Counted from the first letter of the stretch, positions 41,417-52,290 are shown. The stretch is 64,000 nt of DNA from Streptomyces sp. YPW6 (GCF_018866325.1 NZ_CP076457.1:5119001-5183000), one strand, 5' to 3'. A program made the numbers and translations. Notes: generated from the sequence alone by a model not told the origin.

Positions 41417-43135
41417 TCAGCTCAGCCACGGCAGCATCGGGTCGACCCACCCGGAGGCGAGCAGGCCGGTGAGCAGGAGGACGGCGGAAGCGGCGAGGGC
41501 CTCGGGCCAGCGGCGGGGCAGCACGCCCGCCCCGGTCCGCTGACGGAGACCGGCGAGCCGCTTCCCGGCCCGGACCCCGGCACCGCCCCCGGCTCCGGCG
41601 GCTGTGCGCCCGGACGGACGCAGCTCGACCAGAAGGTCCCGGATCAGGGGGACGTTGATGTGCAGCTGGACCAGCAGGTAGAGGCCGAGCCCCCAGGCGG
41701 GCTGCCAGCCGTTGCGGGCCACGGTCAGCGCGAGCCCGCCGGCGGCTGCCCCGTTGGACAGGACCAGCCAGACCAGCGAGACGCCGACGACCCGGCGGGC
41801 CATCGAGCCGGAACTCCCGTTGCTCCGCGCCCCCGTGGGCACCCAGGCGGCGCTGCGGCCGCGCAGGGTGTGCCAGAACGCGGTGGCGGCGGCCACGCTG
41901 GTGAGGACGTTCGCGCGGATCACCTCGACACGCCACCGGGTCCGGCTGATCCGGGGCATCAGCACGTGCCACAGCCACAGCGGGGCGAGCAGCGGCAGGA
42001 CGTGCCAGGGGCGGACGTCGTCCGGATACCCGAACATCATCACCAGCGGCGGCAGGGGTGCGGCGAAGGTGTTGACGGCCGTGGTCAGGTAGCCGACGAC
42101 GCCCTCGTAGAAGCACAGCCGCATCCGCCAGGGCGCGCCCATCCGCTGCAGGACCGGGGTGCCCAGGAGGTGCAGATTGCCCATCGCCCACCGGTACTGC
42201 TGGTTGACGAACGAGGTGACGGTGTCGGGCGAGGTGCCCTTGGCGACGAGGACGGGGACGTACTGCGTGCGGAACCCCCGCTCGTGCAGGGCGAGTCCGG
42301 TGTACAGGTCCTCGCTGTGGTCGAGCCGCGCGAAGCCGCCCGCCAGGTCGATCGCGGAGCGCCGGTAGAGGGCGTTGGAGCCGCAGCAGATCGCGGCGTC
42401 GGCGGCGTCCCGGGAAGGCTGGATCCAGCGGAAGAACCACTCCTGCGCGGCCCCGGCGGCACGCTGGATCCAGTCCATGCCCGCGTCGGTGTCGAAGCAC
42501 TGCGGGCTCTGCACGATGCCGACCGCGGGGTCCGCGAGGTAGGGGACCAGATGGCGCAGGAAGTCCGGCCGGGGCGCGAAGTCCGCGTCCAGGATCGCGA
42601 TGAACTCGGCTTCGGACAGGGTGAGGGCGTGGTTGAGGTTCCCCGCCTTCTTCAGGCGGCCCCGGTCGGGCCGCACGACGTACCGGTAGCCGTGCTCCGC
42701 CGCCAGGGCCGCCACCTCGGCCCGGTCGGCGTCGTCCAGCACCCAGACGGTGAGCGTGTCGGGCCAGTCGAGGGCGGCGACGGCACGGTAGGCGTTGGCG
42801 AGGACGGGCAGGGGTTCGCCGCAGGTCGGCAGGTAGAGGTCGATGGTCGGCAGCGCGGCCGGCCGCCAGGCGCGGACCAGCACGTCGTGCGAGGCCCGGG
42901 TCAGCCGCCGCTGGCGCAGGCTGTTCAGCGAGGACAGCAGCAACGCCACCACGTTCAGCCCGAGCACCGCGAGGAACGCCCAGAGCGCCGGGGTCCGTAA
43001 GGCGAAGGTGAGCATCGTCGCCGCCGTGAAGACGAAGGCCAGGGAGCTGCTCACCAGCACCCATCGGCGCTGCGGCCCGAAGTACCAGTACAGCTCGTCG
43101 TCGGACGGAGGTTGCGGAAGGTGATGCACGGTCAT
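41417..43135 (-). CDS. Cellulose synthase-like family 2 glycosyltransferase
   Basis: 572 aa membrane processive glycosyltransferase. Two N-terminal TM helices (~28-70) precede the GT2 domain with WVLDDADR, ILDADFAPR, the catalytic-base region HSEDLYTG and the acceptor motif QQYRWAMG. C-terminal TM helices form the translocation channel. D,D,D,QxxRW is complete, so it should polymerise and export a beta-glycan. No PilZ domain is present, unlike BcsA. The start at 43135 has GGGGGG four bases upstream. Two DasR-like boxes lie 68 and 136 bp upstream, suggesting control by amino-sugar supply. The polymer is unknown; a GlcNAc polymer is a reasonable guess. Confidence 0.92.
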   Translation of the reverse strand: MTVHHLPQPPSDDELYWYFGPQRRWVLVSSSLAFVFTAATMLTFALRTPALWAFLAVLGLNVVALLLSSLNSLRQRRLTRASHDVLVRAWRPAALPTIDLYLPTCGEPLPVLANAYRAVAALDWPDTLTVWVLDDADRAEVAALAAEHGYRYVVRPDRGRLKKAGNLNHALTLSEAEFIAILDADFAPRPDFLRHLVPYLADPAVGIVQSPQCFDTDAGMDWIQRAAGAAQEWFFRWIQPSRDAADAAICCGSNALYRRSAIDLAGGFARLDHSEDLYTGLALHERGFRTQYVPVLVAKGTSPDTVTSFVNQQYRWAMGNLHLLGTPVLQRMGAPWRMRLCFYEGVVGYLTTAVNTFAAPLPPLVMMFGYPDDVRPWHVLPLLAPLWLWHVLMPRISRTRWRVEVIRANVLTSVAAATAFWHTLRGRSAAWVPTGARSNGSSGSMARRVVGVSLVWLVLSNGAAAGGLALTVARNGWQPAWGLGLYLLVQLHINVPLIRDLLVELRPSGRTAAGAGGGAGVRAGKRLAGLRQRTGAGVLPRRWPEALAASAVLLLTGLLASGWVDPMLPWLS

Positions 43136-43202
43136 AAAGCCCCCCACGGCTGTGTATCTGCCCGTTTTTCGGTTCCCGTTTCCGGTGACCCACCCTAGTG
43201 CC

Positions 43203-43218
43203 AAAGGTATAGACCACT
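43203..43218. promoter_or_regulatory. DasR-like responsive element (dre) 1
   Basis: On the minus strand AGTGGTCTATACCTTT agrees with the A(G/C)TGGTCTAGACCA(G/C)T consensus at 13 of 16 positions. 68 bp upstream of the glycosyltransferase start, just upstream of a TAGGGT -10 candidate (43197-43192). Confidence 0.6.
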
Positions 43219-43270
43219 TGTCCTGGAGTGCGGCGACGAAGGGAATCGGACAGTGGATTGGCGCGACTCG

Positions 43271-43286
43271 ATTGGTCCAGACCTCT
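43271..43286. promoter_or_regulatory. DasR-like responsive element (dre) 2
   Basis: ATTGGTCCAGACCTCT on the plus strand agrees with the DasR consensus at 13 of 16. Same promoter region as dre 1, 68 bp away. The remaining 43287-43531 holds no other feature I can name. Confidence 0.5.
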
Positions 43287-43531
43287 GGGTGGTTCCATTC
43301 GAGCCCGGCGCCCGCCCGGCGAAGGAAGGGCCAGGTCACGCGGGGGTGAACAGTCCCGGAAGACTTACGGGGGCTGCCCCGGGCCGACCGTCGGAGGAGG
43401 GCTTCGCGCCGAAGGGCGCCCCTGCGCCGGGCGTTCCGCCGGATCCGCCGGCCGGACCGTCCGCCCGGTGGGTCCCGTCCGTTGATCAGGACACCGGGCA
43501 CACCCCGCACACCGGGCGGCACAATGGGTCC

Positions 43532-44353
43532 ATGCCGATACCCAGCCGCGCCGCCCTCGTCGACCACCTCGTCCGTACGCGTATCGCGGGGGACGTCGCC
43601 ACGCCACGCGACAACAACCTCTCCCACTACCGCAAGCTCGCCAACGGCGACCGCCACTACTGGCTCGGCCTGGAGCTCGGCGACCGCTGGACCGACGAGC
43701 AGGACGTCCTCGCCGTGATGGCCGAGCGCTGCGGGGTGATCGACGATCCCGCACACCGGCAGGGCCAGGACACCATCGACCCCGAGCTGACGGTGGACGC
43801 CCTGGAGCGGATGGCGGCCCGCCTGCGCAAGGCCGCCGACGGCCGTGAGCGGGTCCTGTTCGCCACCGGGCACCCGGGCGGCCTGCTGGACGTGCACCGG
43901 CAGACGGCGGACGCGCTGCGCCGGGCCGGCTGCGAGATCGTCCGCATCCCGTCCGGGCTGATCGCGGACGAGGGCATGGTCTTCCAGTTCGCCGACGTCG
44001 CGATGCTGGAACGCGGCGCGACCCTCTGGCACACCCACTCCCCGGCCCCGATGGCCGCCATCCTCGACGCCATGGCCGATCTGGGCCGACCGCTGCCCGA
44101 CCTGGTCGTCGCCGACCACGGCTGGGCGGGCTGCGCGGGGCAGCGGGGGCTGGACGCGATCGGTTACGCCGACTGCAACGACCCGGCCCTCTTCCTCGCC
44201 GAGTCGGAGGGCACCCTCCAGGTCACGGTCCCGCTGGACGACCATGTCACCGACCCGCGCTTCTACGACCCGATGACGGACTACCTGCTGCACGCGGCGG
44301 GGCTGCTGGAGGACGACGGCGCGCCGGTGCGGGAGCCCGAGCCGACGGCGTAG
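43532..44353 (+). CDS. Conserved protein of a family often labelled phosphatase
   Basis: 273 aa soluble protein. It opens MPIPSRAALVDHLVRTRIAG and has a core with LFATGHPGGLLDVHR (~120), WHTHSPAPMAAIL (~175) and DLVVADHGWAGCAGQRG (~200). His, Asp and Gly residues in these motifs suggest a metal- or phosphate-binding site. I recall close actinobacterial homologues only as putative phosphatases without biochemical support. The start at 43532 is chosen because the upstream frame has poor codon use and overlaps the dre region. Convergent with the CDF gene, 22 bp apart. Confidence 0.75.
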   Translation: MPIPSRAALVDHLVRTRIAGDVATPRDNNLSHYRKLANGDRHYWLGLELGDRWTDEQDVLAVMAERCGVIDDPAHRQGQDTIDPELTVDALERMAARLRKAADGRERVLFATGHPGGLLDVHRQTADALRRAGCEIVRIPSGLIADEGMVFQFADVAMLERGATLWHTHSPAPMAAILDAMADLGRPLPDLVVADHGWAGCAGQRGLDAIGYADCNDPALFLAESEGTLQVTVPLDDHVTDPRFYDPMTDYLLHAAGLLEDDGAPVREPEPTA

Positions 44354-44375
44354 GGGGTGCCCGGGGGCCGGGCGG

Positions 44376-45353
44376 TCAGGGCGCGGGAGGCCGCCGCCGC
44401 GCCCGCCCCGGCGTCGGGTCCAGATACACCCGCCGGACGGACGGGAACCGCGCGCGCAACCGGTCCTCCGCCTCCTCGCAGGCCCCCTCGACCTCGGCCG
44501 CGGTGGCCGTGTCCCGGAAGTCGACCTTCGCGGCGATCAGGATCTCGTCCGGCCCCTGGATCAGCGTGGTCAGCTCCAGGACGTCCACGACGTGCGGCAC
44601 CGACAGCAGCTCCTCGCGCACCCCGGACCGCAGCGCCGGAGGCAGCGGCCGCCCGATCAGCAGCTGGGCGTTGGACCGGCCGAGCACCCAGGCGACGTAC
44701 ACGAGCAGCAGGCCGATCAGACAGGACGCGATGCCGTCCCAGACGCCCGAGCCGGAGAGCTGCCCGCCCAGCAGGCCCCCCGCCGCCAGCAGCAGCCCGA
44801 TCAGGGCCGCCGAATCCTCCATCACGACGGCCTTCACGGCCGTGTCGGGGGTGTGGCGCAGGTAGTACGCGTCCGGCACCCGCAGCCGGGACGCCTCGCG
44901 CCGCACCTGCTTGGCCCCGGTGCGCAGCGACCAGCCCTCCAGCAGGAAGGCGACGGCCAGGACGATGTAGGAGAGGAGCGGGTCGCCCAGCTCCTCGCCC
45001 GCGACCAGGGTGTGCACCCCGTCGTAGACCGAGAAGACGGCCCCGCCGACGAAGGTGGCGATCGAGGCGAGCATCGCCCCGATGTAGCGCTCGGGGCCGT
45101 ATCCGAGGGGGTGGTCCTCGTCGGCCGGCTTCCCGCTCCGCTTGAGGGCGGTGAGGAGCATGAGCTCCGTGACGGTGTCGGCCACCGAGTGCGCCGCCTC
45201 GGAGAGCATCGCGCTGGAGCCGCTGACCAGACCGGAGACGGTCTTGGCCACGGCGATGCCGAGGTTGGCGAGGGCCGCCACGATCACGGTGAAGGCGGAC
45301 TCCCCGCCGCCGGATTCCCCGCCCGTCTCCCCGCTCGCCTGCGCGTCGCTCAT
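44376..45353 (-). CDS. Cation diffusion facilitator transporter
   Basis: 325 aa CDF protein with six predicted TM helices between ~18 and 230 and a C-terminal cytoplasmic domain (~235-310). TM2 carries SEAAHSVADTVTEL (metal-site Asp and His) and TM5 carries the second metal motif AVVMEDSAALIG. HPLGYGPERYIGA is the typical loop. It exports divalent metal such as Zn, Fe or Mn by proton exchange. ATG 45353 has no clear ribosome site; ATG 45395 is in frame and lies inside the repeat array, so the start is uncertain. Confidence 0.93.
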   Translation of the reverse strand: MSDAQASGETGGESGGGESAFTVIVAALANLGIAVAKTVSGLVSGSSAMLSEAAHSVADTVTELMLLTALKRSGKPADEDHPLGYGPERYIGAMLASIATFVGGAVFSVYDGVHTLVAGEELGDPLLSYIVLAVAFLLEGWSLRTGAKQVRREASRLRVPDAYYLRHTPDTAVKAVVMEDSAALIGLLLAAGGLLGGQLSGSGVWDGIASCLIGLLLVYVAWVLGRSNAQLLIGRPLPPALRSGVREELLSVPHVVDVLELTTLIQGPDEILIAAKVDFRDTATAAEVEGACEEAEDRLRARFPSVRRVYLDPTPGRARRRPPAP

Positions 45354-45391
45354 GGTGGGGAGTATGTCGGAATCATGGCTTCGGAGGCTGT

Positions 45392-45486
45392 TCATCCCCG
45401 CGGGATGCGCGTCATCCGGGCGGGATGCGCGTCATCCCCGCGAGGTGCCCATCCCCGCGAGGTGTGCGTCATCCCCGCGGGATACG
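45392..45486. repeat. 20-bp tandem repeat between tesB and the CDF gene
   Basis: Five units beginning TCATCC at 45392, 45412, 45432, ~45449 and 45469. The period is 20 bp except one 17-bp unit. The core reads TCATCCCCGCGGGATGCGCG and contains the palindrome ATCCCCGCGGGAT. The last unit contains the tesB stop codon and final codons. No spacers, so not a CRISPR. Confidence 0.85.
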
Positions 45487-46353
45487 GACGACGCCCTCCT
45501 GGATGACCGTGATCGCGAGGCTGCCGTCGGCGGTGTAGATGCGGGCCTGGCCCAGCCCCCGGCCGCCGGAGGCCGACGGCGACTCCTGGTCGTACAGCAG
45601 CCACTCGTCCGCCCGGAACGGCCGGTGGAACCACATCGCGTGGTCCAGGCTGGCCCCCACCACGTCCCCGACCGCCCAGCCGCCCCGCCCGTGGGCGAGG
45701 AGCACCGAGTCGAGCAGGGTCATGTCCGAGACGTACGTCGCCATGCAGACGTGCAGCAGCGGATCGTCGGCCAGCTTGCCGTTGGTCCGGAACCACACCT
45801 GGGAACGGGGCTCGCGCTGCTCGCCCACCGTGCCGAACGGCGGCGCGTCCGCATACCGCAGGTCCACCGCCTGCCGCGCCTCGATCAGCCGGTCCACGAC
45901 ACGGGGATCGCTGAAGCGGTCCGCGTAGCGGGGCAGCATCTCGGCGGCCGTCGGCAGCGTCTCCGGGTCCGGCGCCGCAGGCATGGGGGCCTGGTGCTCC
46001 ATGCCCTCCTCGTGCGTCTGGAAGGACGCGGAGAGGTGGAAGATCGGCTGCCCGTGCTGGACGGCGACGACACGGCGGGTGGTGAAGGACCTCCCGTCGC
46101 GGATGCGGTCGACGGTGTAGACGATGGGCGCGCCCGGGTCGCCGGCCCGCAGGAAGTAGGAGTGCAGGGAGTGGGCTCCCCGGTCGGCGGGGACGGTGCG
46201 GCCCGCGGCGACGAGCGCCTGGGCCGCGACCTGGCCGCCGAACACCCGGGGGACGAGGGCGCTGCGGCTCTCGCCCCGGAAGATGTCCCGCTCGATCTGC
46301 TCCAGGTCGAGCAGGTGGAGCAGATCGAGCAGGGGATCGGGACTCTCGTTCAT
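45469..46353 (-). CDS. tesB: Acyl-CoA thioesterase II
   Basis: 294 aa double hot-dog thioesterase releasing free acid from acyl-CoA. N-terminal hot-dog (~15-115) has FGGQVAAQALVAAG and HSLHSYFLRAGDP. The C-terminal hot-dog (~175-290) has YVSDMTLLDSVL with the catalytic Asp and SLDHAMWFHRPFRADEWLLY. Last residues VVRIPRG are encoded within a 20-bp repeat unit. It starts 17 bp after the acyl-CoA dehydrogenase gene, so the two form an operon acting on acyl-CoAs. Confidence 0.95.
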   Translation of the reverse strand: MNESPDPLLDLLHLLDLEQIERDIFRGESRSALVPRVFGGQVAAQALVAAGRTVPADRGAHSLHSYFLRAGDPGAPIVYTVDRIRDGRSFTTRRVVAVQHGQPIFHLSASFQTHEEGMEHQAPMPAAPDPETLPTAAEMLPRYADRFSDPRVVDRLIEARQAVDLRYADAPPFGTVGEQREPRSQVWFRTNGKLADDPLLHVCMATYVSDMTLLDSVLLAHGRGGWAVGDVVGASLDHAMWFHRPFRADEWLLYDQESPSASGGRGLGQARIYTADGSLAITVIQEGVVRIPRG

Positions 46354-46370
46354 GGAGGGAAGGTAATCCC

Positions 46371-47528
46371 TTACAGGCCCATGGACTTGGCGATGATCGA
46401 CTTCATGACCTCGCTGGTGCCGCCGTAGATGCGGTTGACGCGGTTGTCCGCGTACAGGCGGGCGATCGGGTACTCGTTCATGAAGCCGTAGCCGCCGTGC
46501 AGCTGGAGGCAGCGGTCGATGACGCGGTGCGCGACCTCGGTGCAGAACAGCTTCGCGGAGGCGGCCTCCGCCGCCGTGAGCTCACCGGCGTCCAGGGCCT
46601 CCAGCGCACGGTCGGCGACGGCCTGGGCCGCGTCCACCTCGGCCTGGCAGGCGGCCAGCTCGAACTTGGTGTTCTGGAACGAGGCGACGGTCTTGCCGAA
46701 CACCGTGCGGTCCTGGACGTACTCCTTGGCGAACCGGACGGCCGCCGCGGCCTGGGCGTACGCGCCGAAGGCGATGCCCCAGCGCTCGGAGGCCAGGTTG
46801 GTGCCGAGGTAGCCGAAGCCCTTGTTCTCCTCGCCCATGAGGTCCTCGACCGGGACCTTGACGTCGACGAACGCCAGCTCGGCGGTGTCGGAGACCTTCA
46901 GGCCGAGCTTGTCGAGCTTGCGGCCGACCGAGTAGCCCTCGGACTTCGTGTCGACGGCGAAGAGGGAGATGCCGAAGCGGCGGTCGTCCTCGCGGGGGGC
47001 GGCGGTGCGGGCGCAGACGATGACGCGGTCGGCGTGGACACCGCCGGTGATGAAGGTCTTCGCGCCGTTGAGGACGTAGTGCGTGCCGTCCTCGGAGAGC
47101 TTCGCGGTGGTCTTCATGCCCGCGACGTCGGAGCCGGTGCCCGGCTCGGTCATCGCGAGGGCCCACATCTCCTCGCCGGTCGCGAACTTCGGCAGCCAGC
47201 GCTTCTTCTGCTCGTCGGTGGCGAGCATCTTGATGTAGGGGAGGCCGAGCAGGGTGTGCACGCCGGAGCCGCCGAAGGAGACGCCCGCGCGAGCGGTCTC
47301 CTCGTAGATGACGGCCTCGTACTTGTGCGAGTCGATGCCCGCGCCGCCGTACTCCTCGTCGACCTCGATGCCGAAGACGCCCAGCTCACCGAGCTTGAGG
47401 TAGAAGTCGCGCGGAGCCTGGCCCGCGGCGAACCACTCGTCGTAGACCGGCACGACCTCGGCCGCGATGAAGGCGCGGATGGTCTCCCGGAACGCCTCGT
47501 GGTCCTCGTTGAATACCGTACGGCGCAC
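46371..47528 (-). CDS. Acyl-CoA dehydrogenase (long-chain/isovaleryl type)
   Basis: 385 aa flavoenzyme. GTG 47528 follows GGAGG by six bases; the open frame upstream is not conserved-looking. Signatures: ALAMTEPGTGSDVAGM, TFITGGVHAD and LQLHGGYGFMNEYPIARLYAD. The MCAD-type base is replaced by Gly (IYGGTSEVM), while a Glu is present in LASERWGIAFGAY, the base position of LCAD and isovaleryl-CoA dehydrogenases. So its substrate class differs from AcdH at 30960. Operon with tesB. Confidence 0.93.
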   Translation of the reverse strand: MRRTVFNEDHEAFRETIRAFIAAEVVPVYDEWFAAGQAPRDFYLKLGELGVFGIEVDEEYGGAGIDSHKYEAVIYEETARAGVSFGGSGVHTLLGLPYIKMLATDEQKKRWLPKFATGEEMWALAMTEPGTGSDVAGMKTTAKLSEDGTHYVLNGAKTFITGGVHADRVIVCARTAAPREDDRRFGISLFAVDTKSEGYSVGRKLDKLGLKVSDTAELAFVDVKVPVEDLMGEENKGFGYLGTNLASERWGIAFGAYAQAAAAVRFAKEYVQDRTVFGKTVASFQNTKFELAACQAEVDAAQAVADRALEALDAGELTAAEAASAKLFCTEVAHRVIDRCLQLHGGYGFMNEYPIARLYADNRVNRIYGGTSEVMKSIIAKSMGL

Positions 47529-47744
47529 GGGATGCCTCCTAGGTCGGCAGTTGGTTCGCGGAAACTCGCGGAACATGGCTAAGCGCTTGCTCAGACTTCC
47601 TTCGAAGTTACCCGCCGGTTGCGGCCGCTGTCCAGGGTGACGCTCGGCACGCGACGGACCGGGCGGCGGCCCTCATGTCGGTGGCGTGGGGCAGTATCGG
47701 AGGGAGACCGAGGCACCGAGGCGGTGACGGGGAGGATGGTGGGA

Positions 47745-48164
47745 GTGAGGCTGGAGGACCTGGCCCGGCTGCGGCGGGCCCGTGACCGCATGGACCGGGA
47801 GTACGCCGAACCGCTCGACGTCCCCTCGCTGGCCCGCGACGCCCTGATGTCGGCCGGCCACTTCTCCCGCAGCTTCCGTGCCGCCTTCGGCGAGACCCCG
47901 TACAGCTATCTCATGACCCGCCGCATCGAGCGGGCCAAAGCACTGCTGCGCCGGGGCGACCTGTCGGTCACGGACGTCTGCTTCGCCGTCGGCTGTACGT
48001 CGCTGGGCTCGTTCAGCTCGCGTTTCACGGAGCTGGTCGGGGAGAGCCCCAGCGCCTACCGGGCCCGCCCCCACGAAGCCGGCGAGGCCATTCCCGCGTG
48101 CGTCGCCAAGATGCTGACGCGACCTGTCAGGAATGGAGAAGCGGATCGAAAGCCCCGCCCGTAG
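47745..48164 (+). CDS. AraC-type regulator, HTH domain only
   Basis: 139 aa consisting almost only of the two-HTH AraC DNA-binding domain (~8-105: SLARDALMSAGHFSRSFRAAFG; SVTDVCFAVGCTSLGSFSSRF). No ligand domain is present. GTG 47745 has GGGGAGG at a good distance; ATG 47736 sits directly on that site and is less likely. It lies 10 bp before the VOC protein gene, a common actinobacterial pair, and probably regulates it. Confidence 0.88.
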   Translation: MRLEDLARLRRARDRMDREYAEPLDVPSLARDALMSAGHFSRSFRAAFGETPYSYLMTRRIERAKALLRRGDLSVTDVCFAVGCTSLGSFSSRFTELVGESPSAYRARPHEAGEAIPACVAKMLTRPVRNGEADRKPRP

Positions 48165-48174
48165 CGTGAGTCCC

Positions 48175-48588
48175 ATGGATATCAAGCTCTCGCAGTGCTT
48201 CATCGCCGTCGACGACCACGACAAGGCGCTCGCCTTCTACCGCGACGCCCTGGGAATGGAGGTGCGCAACGACGTCGGGTTCGAAGGCATGCGCTGGGTG
48301 ACCGTCGCGTCTCCCGCACAGCCGGACGTGGAGATCGTCCTGGAGCCCCCGCTCGCCGACCCGAACGCCCCGGCCGCCGACCGGCAGACCATGGCCGAGC
48401 TGCTCGCCAAGGGCATGCTGCGCGGCGTCATCCTCTCCTCCGAGGACGTGGACGCGGCCTTCGAACAGGTCCGCGCCGCAGGCGGCGAAGTCCTCCAGGA
48501 GCCGATCGACCAGCCGTACGGGGTCCGCGACTGCGCCTTCCGTGACCCCTCCGGCAACATGCTGCGCATCACCCAGGCCAAGAAGTAG
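48175..48588 (+). CDS. VOC/glyoxalase-family protein
   Basis: 137 aa with two beta-alpha-beta-beta-beta modules of the vicinal-oxygen-chelate fold: FIAVDDHDKALAFYRDALGMEV and VILSSEDVDAAFEQVRAAG, then RDPSGNMLRI. Possible metal ligands are His and Glu residues at the module starts and ends, but the first strand has Asp rather than His, so catalysis is uncertain. ATG 48175 lacks a ribosome site and follows TAGCGT by seven bases, suggesting a leaderless message; ATG 48133 with AGGA upstream would overlap the AraC gene. Confidence 0.88.
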   Translation: MDIKLSQCFIAVDDHDKALAFYRDALGMEVRNDVGFEGMRWVTVASPAQPDVEIVLEPPLADPNAPAADRQTMAELLAKGMLRGVILSSEDVDAAFEQVRAAGGEVLQEPIDQPYGVRDCAFRDPSGNMLRITQAKK

Positions 48589-48605
48589 CACCCGCCGTCG
48601 GACTC

Positions 48606-48634
48606 CGGGGCCGGAGCCAGGCATTCCGGCCCCG
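48606..48634 (+). terminator. Stem-loop after the VOC gene
   Basis: 10-bp stem CGGGGCCGGA with complement (48606-48615/48625-48634) and 9-base loop, 17 bp past the VOC stop. Confidence 0.65.
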
Positions 48635-48720
48635 GCCCCGGCGCACGGACCGTAGGCTCCGCACCAGTGATCCAGTAGTCCCGTGCGCACCAGCAATCCG
48701 GTAATGGAGAGACGACGAGC

Positions 48721-51111
<2,391 letters not shown>

Positions 51112-51118
51112 GGCCCGC

Positions 51119-51157
51119 GCCCTCTCCGCCTGCTCTCGCGGGTCAGGCGGAGAGGGC
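51119..51157. terminator. Terminator shared by convergent UvrA-like and DUF397 genes
   Basis: 14-bp perfect stem (51119-51132/51144-51157) with 11-base loop. Its right arm contains the last codons of the DUF397 gene. Confidence 0.75.
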
Positions 51158-51364
51158 CCCGCGCTTGACCGCGTCCACGAAGGAGGTCCACCCTGCGGCG
51201 GGGATGAGCAGGGCGGGCCCGCCGGGGACCTTGGAGTCGCGGACGGGGATGGCGGTGGGGTGGTGGTCCTGGACTTCGAGGCAGCTGCCCGACTCGCTAC
51301 CGCTGTAGGAGGACTTGCGCCAGCGGGTGGGCGAGAAGTCGGTCGGGGTGTTCCGCCTGGCCAT
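51143..51364 (-). CDS. DUF397 protein
   Basis: 73 aa. The DUF397 hallmarks are FSPTRWRKSSYSGSESGSCLEVQ and the closing VRDSKVPGGPALLIPAAGWTSFVDAVK. Members pair with XRE regulators of the WhiJ type and probably act as their small antagonistic partner. The start lies 68 bp inside the preceding XRE gene in another frame, an unusually long overlap that should couple their translation. Its stop codon lies within a terminator stem. Confidence 0.93.
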   Translation of the reverse strand: MARRNTPTDFSPTRWRKSSYSGSESGSCLEVQDHHPTAIPVRDSKVPGGPALLIPAAGWTSFVDAVKRGALSA

Positions 51365-52157
51365 GTTCTCTGTAGCCCTTCGCTGTTGCCTTCACCACTG
51401 CCAAAGAGTCGTCTCGTGACAGGGAGTCGCTCAGGGCAAGAGCGTAACGGCTCTGAAGTGCCTCGACTACGGCTGGCGAGTCGTGCAACTTCCCTACCCG
51501 CACTCCTTCGCTGTAGGCGACCGGCGGCTGGTCATCGAACCACAACAACGTCAGCATGCTTTCCAGCAACGAGTGGAACCCGGTCGACATGGGAAGCACG
51601 TGCGTGCGGATGAGCTTCGCTTCGGTGAGCTCGACGATGTGCTCCAGCTGCTCCGCCATGACCTTCGGTCCACCGATCGGACGTCGGAGCGATGCTTCGT
51701 CCAGGATCGCCCAGACCACAGGTGGCTTGGCGCCTTGGAAGATCTTCGCGCGATTCAGCCGTGCGACGACGGCCTTGTCACACTCCGTCGGGCTCAACGG
51801 TGGGAACGCCATGCCGAGGACGGTGCGTGCGTACGCCTCGGTCTGGAGGATGCCCGGGAGAAATGACAGGGCGAATTCGCGGATCATCGTCGCCTGTTGT
51901 TCGAGATGCCGCGCCGCGCCGAAGTAGTCCGCGAGGACGCCGTCGTCCTCCGCTCCCGGCCGGAAACTCGTGAGCACATTGCCCGTGCCCAGTACCAAAT
52001 CCAACCGCCGGGCATCCTCCTCGCTCGGCATGCGACGCCCCGCCTCGATGTGCGAGATGTGCGACCGCGTCATCAACGCCAGCTCCGCGAGCTGCTGCTG
52101 GGTCAGGCCCGCCGCTTCCCGCTGCGCCTTCAACCATTTGCCATAGGTATTACTCAC
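51297..52157 (-). CDS. WhiJ-type XRE regulator (HTH + DUF5753-like)
   Basis: 286 aa. The N-terminal HTH_31/XRE domain (~5-65: REAAGLTQQQLAELALMTRSHISHIEAGRRMP) is followed by the DUF5753-type effector region (~90-275: LPGILQTEAYARTVL, LRRPIGGPKVMAEQLEHIVEL). GTG 52157 has GGGAG six bases upstream. The extra ~25 C-terminal residues overlap the DUF397 gene. In S. coelicolor WhiJ and its paralogues influence development together with DUF397 partners; this locus-specific role is inferred. Confidence 0.92.
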   Translation of the reverse strand: MSNTYGKWLKAQREAAGLTQQQLAELALMTRSHISHIEAGRRMPSEEDARRLDLVLGTGNVLTSFRPGAEDDGVLADYFGAARHLEQQATMIREFALSFLPGILQTEAYARTVLGMAFPPLSPTECDKAVVARLNRAKIFQGAKPPVVWAILDEASLRRPIGGPKVMAEQLEHIVELTEAKLIRTHVLPMSTGFHSLLESMLTLLWFDDQPPVAYSEGVRVGKLHDSPAVVEALQSRYALALSDSLSRDDSLAVVKATAKGYREHGQAEHPDRLLAHPLAQVLLQR

Positions 52158-52290
52158 AGCTAACTCCCGTGCGACGAACGCGATGTCACCACAAACCCTC
52201 TGGCGAGCCTAGCCACGCTGCTCGCACGCTGTGAGTGGATCGCTACGCAGCGAAGAATTCACCCCCACTGCTCACGGAGTTGACGCCCCC

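Noticed and set aside
39210..43298. 1362-aa minus ORF seemingly fusing acyltransferase and glycosyltransferase region
   Set aside because: The upstream part is a shadow of the glycosyltransferase in another frame. The true acyltransferase starts at 41393 with AAGGA-type upstream sequence.
41417..44293. 958-aa extended glycosyltransferase
   Set aside because: The extension is antisense to the gene at 43532-44353; the real start at 43135 begins a normal family N-terminus.
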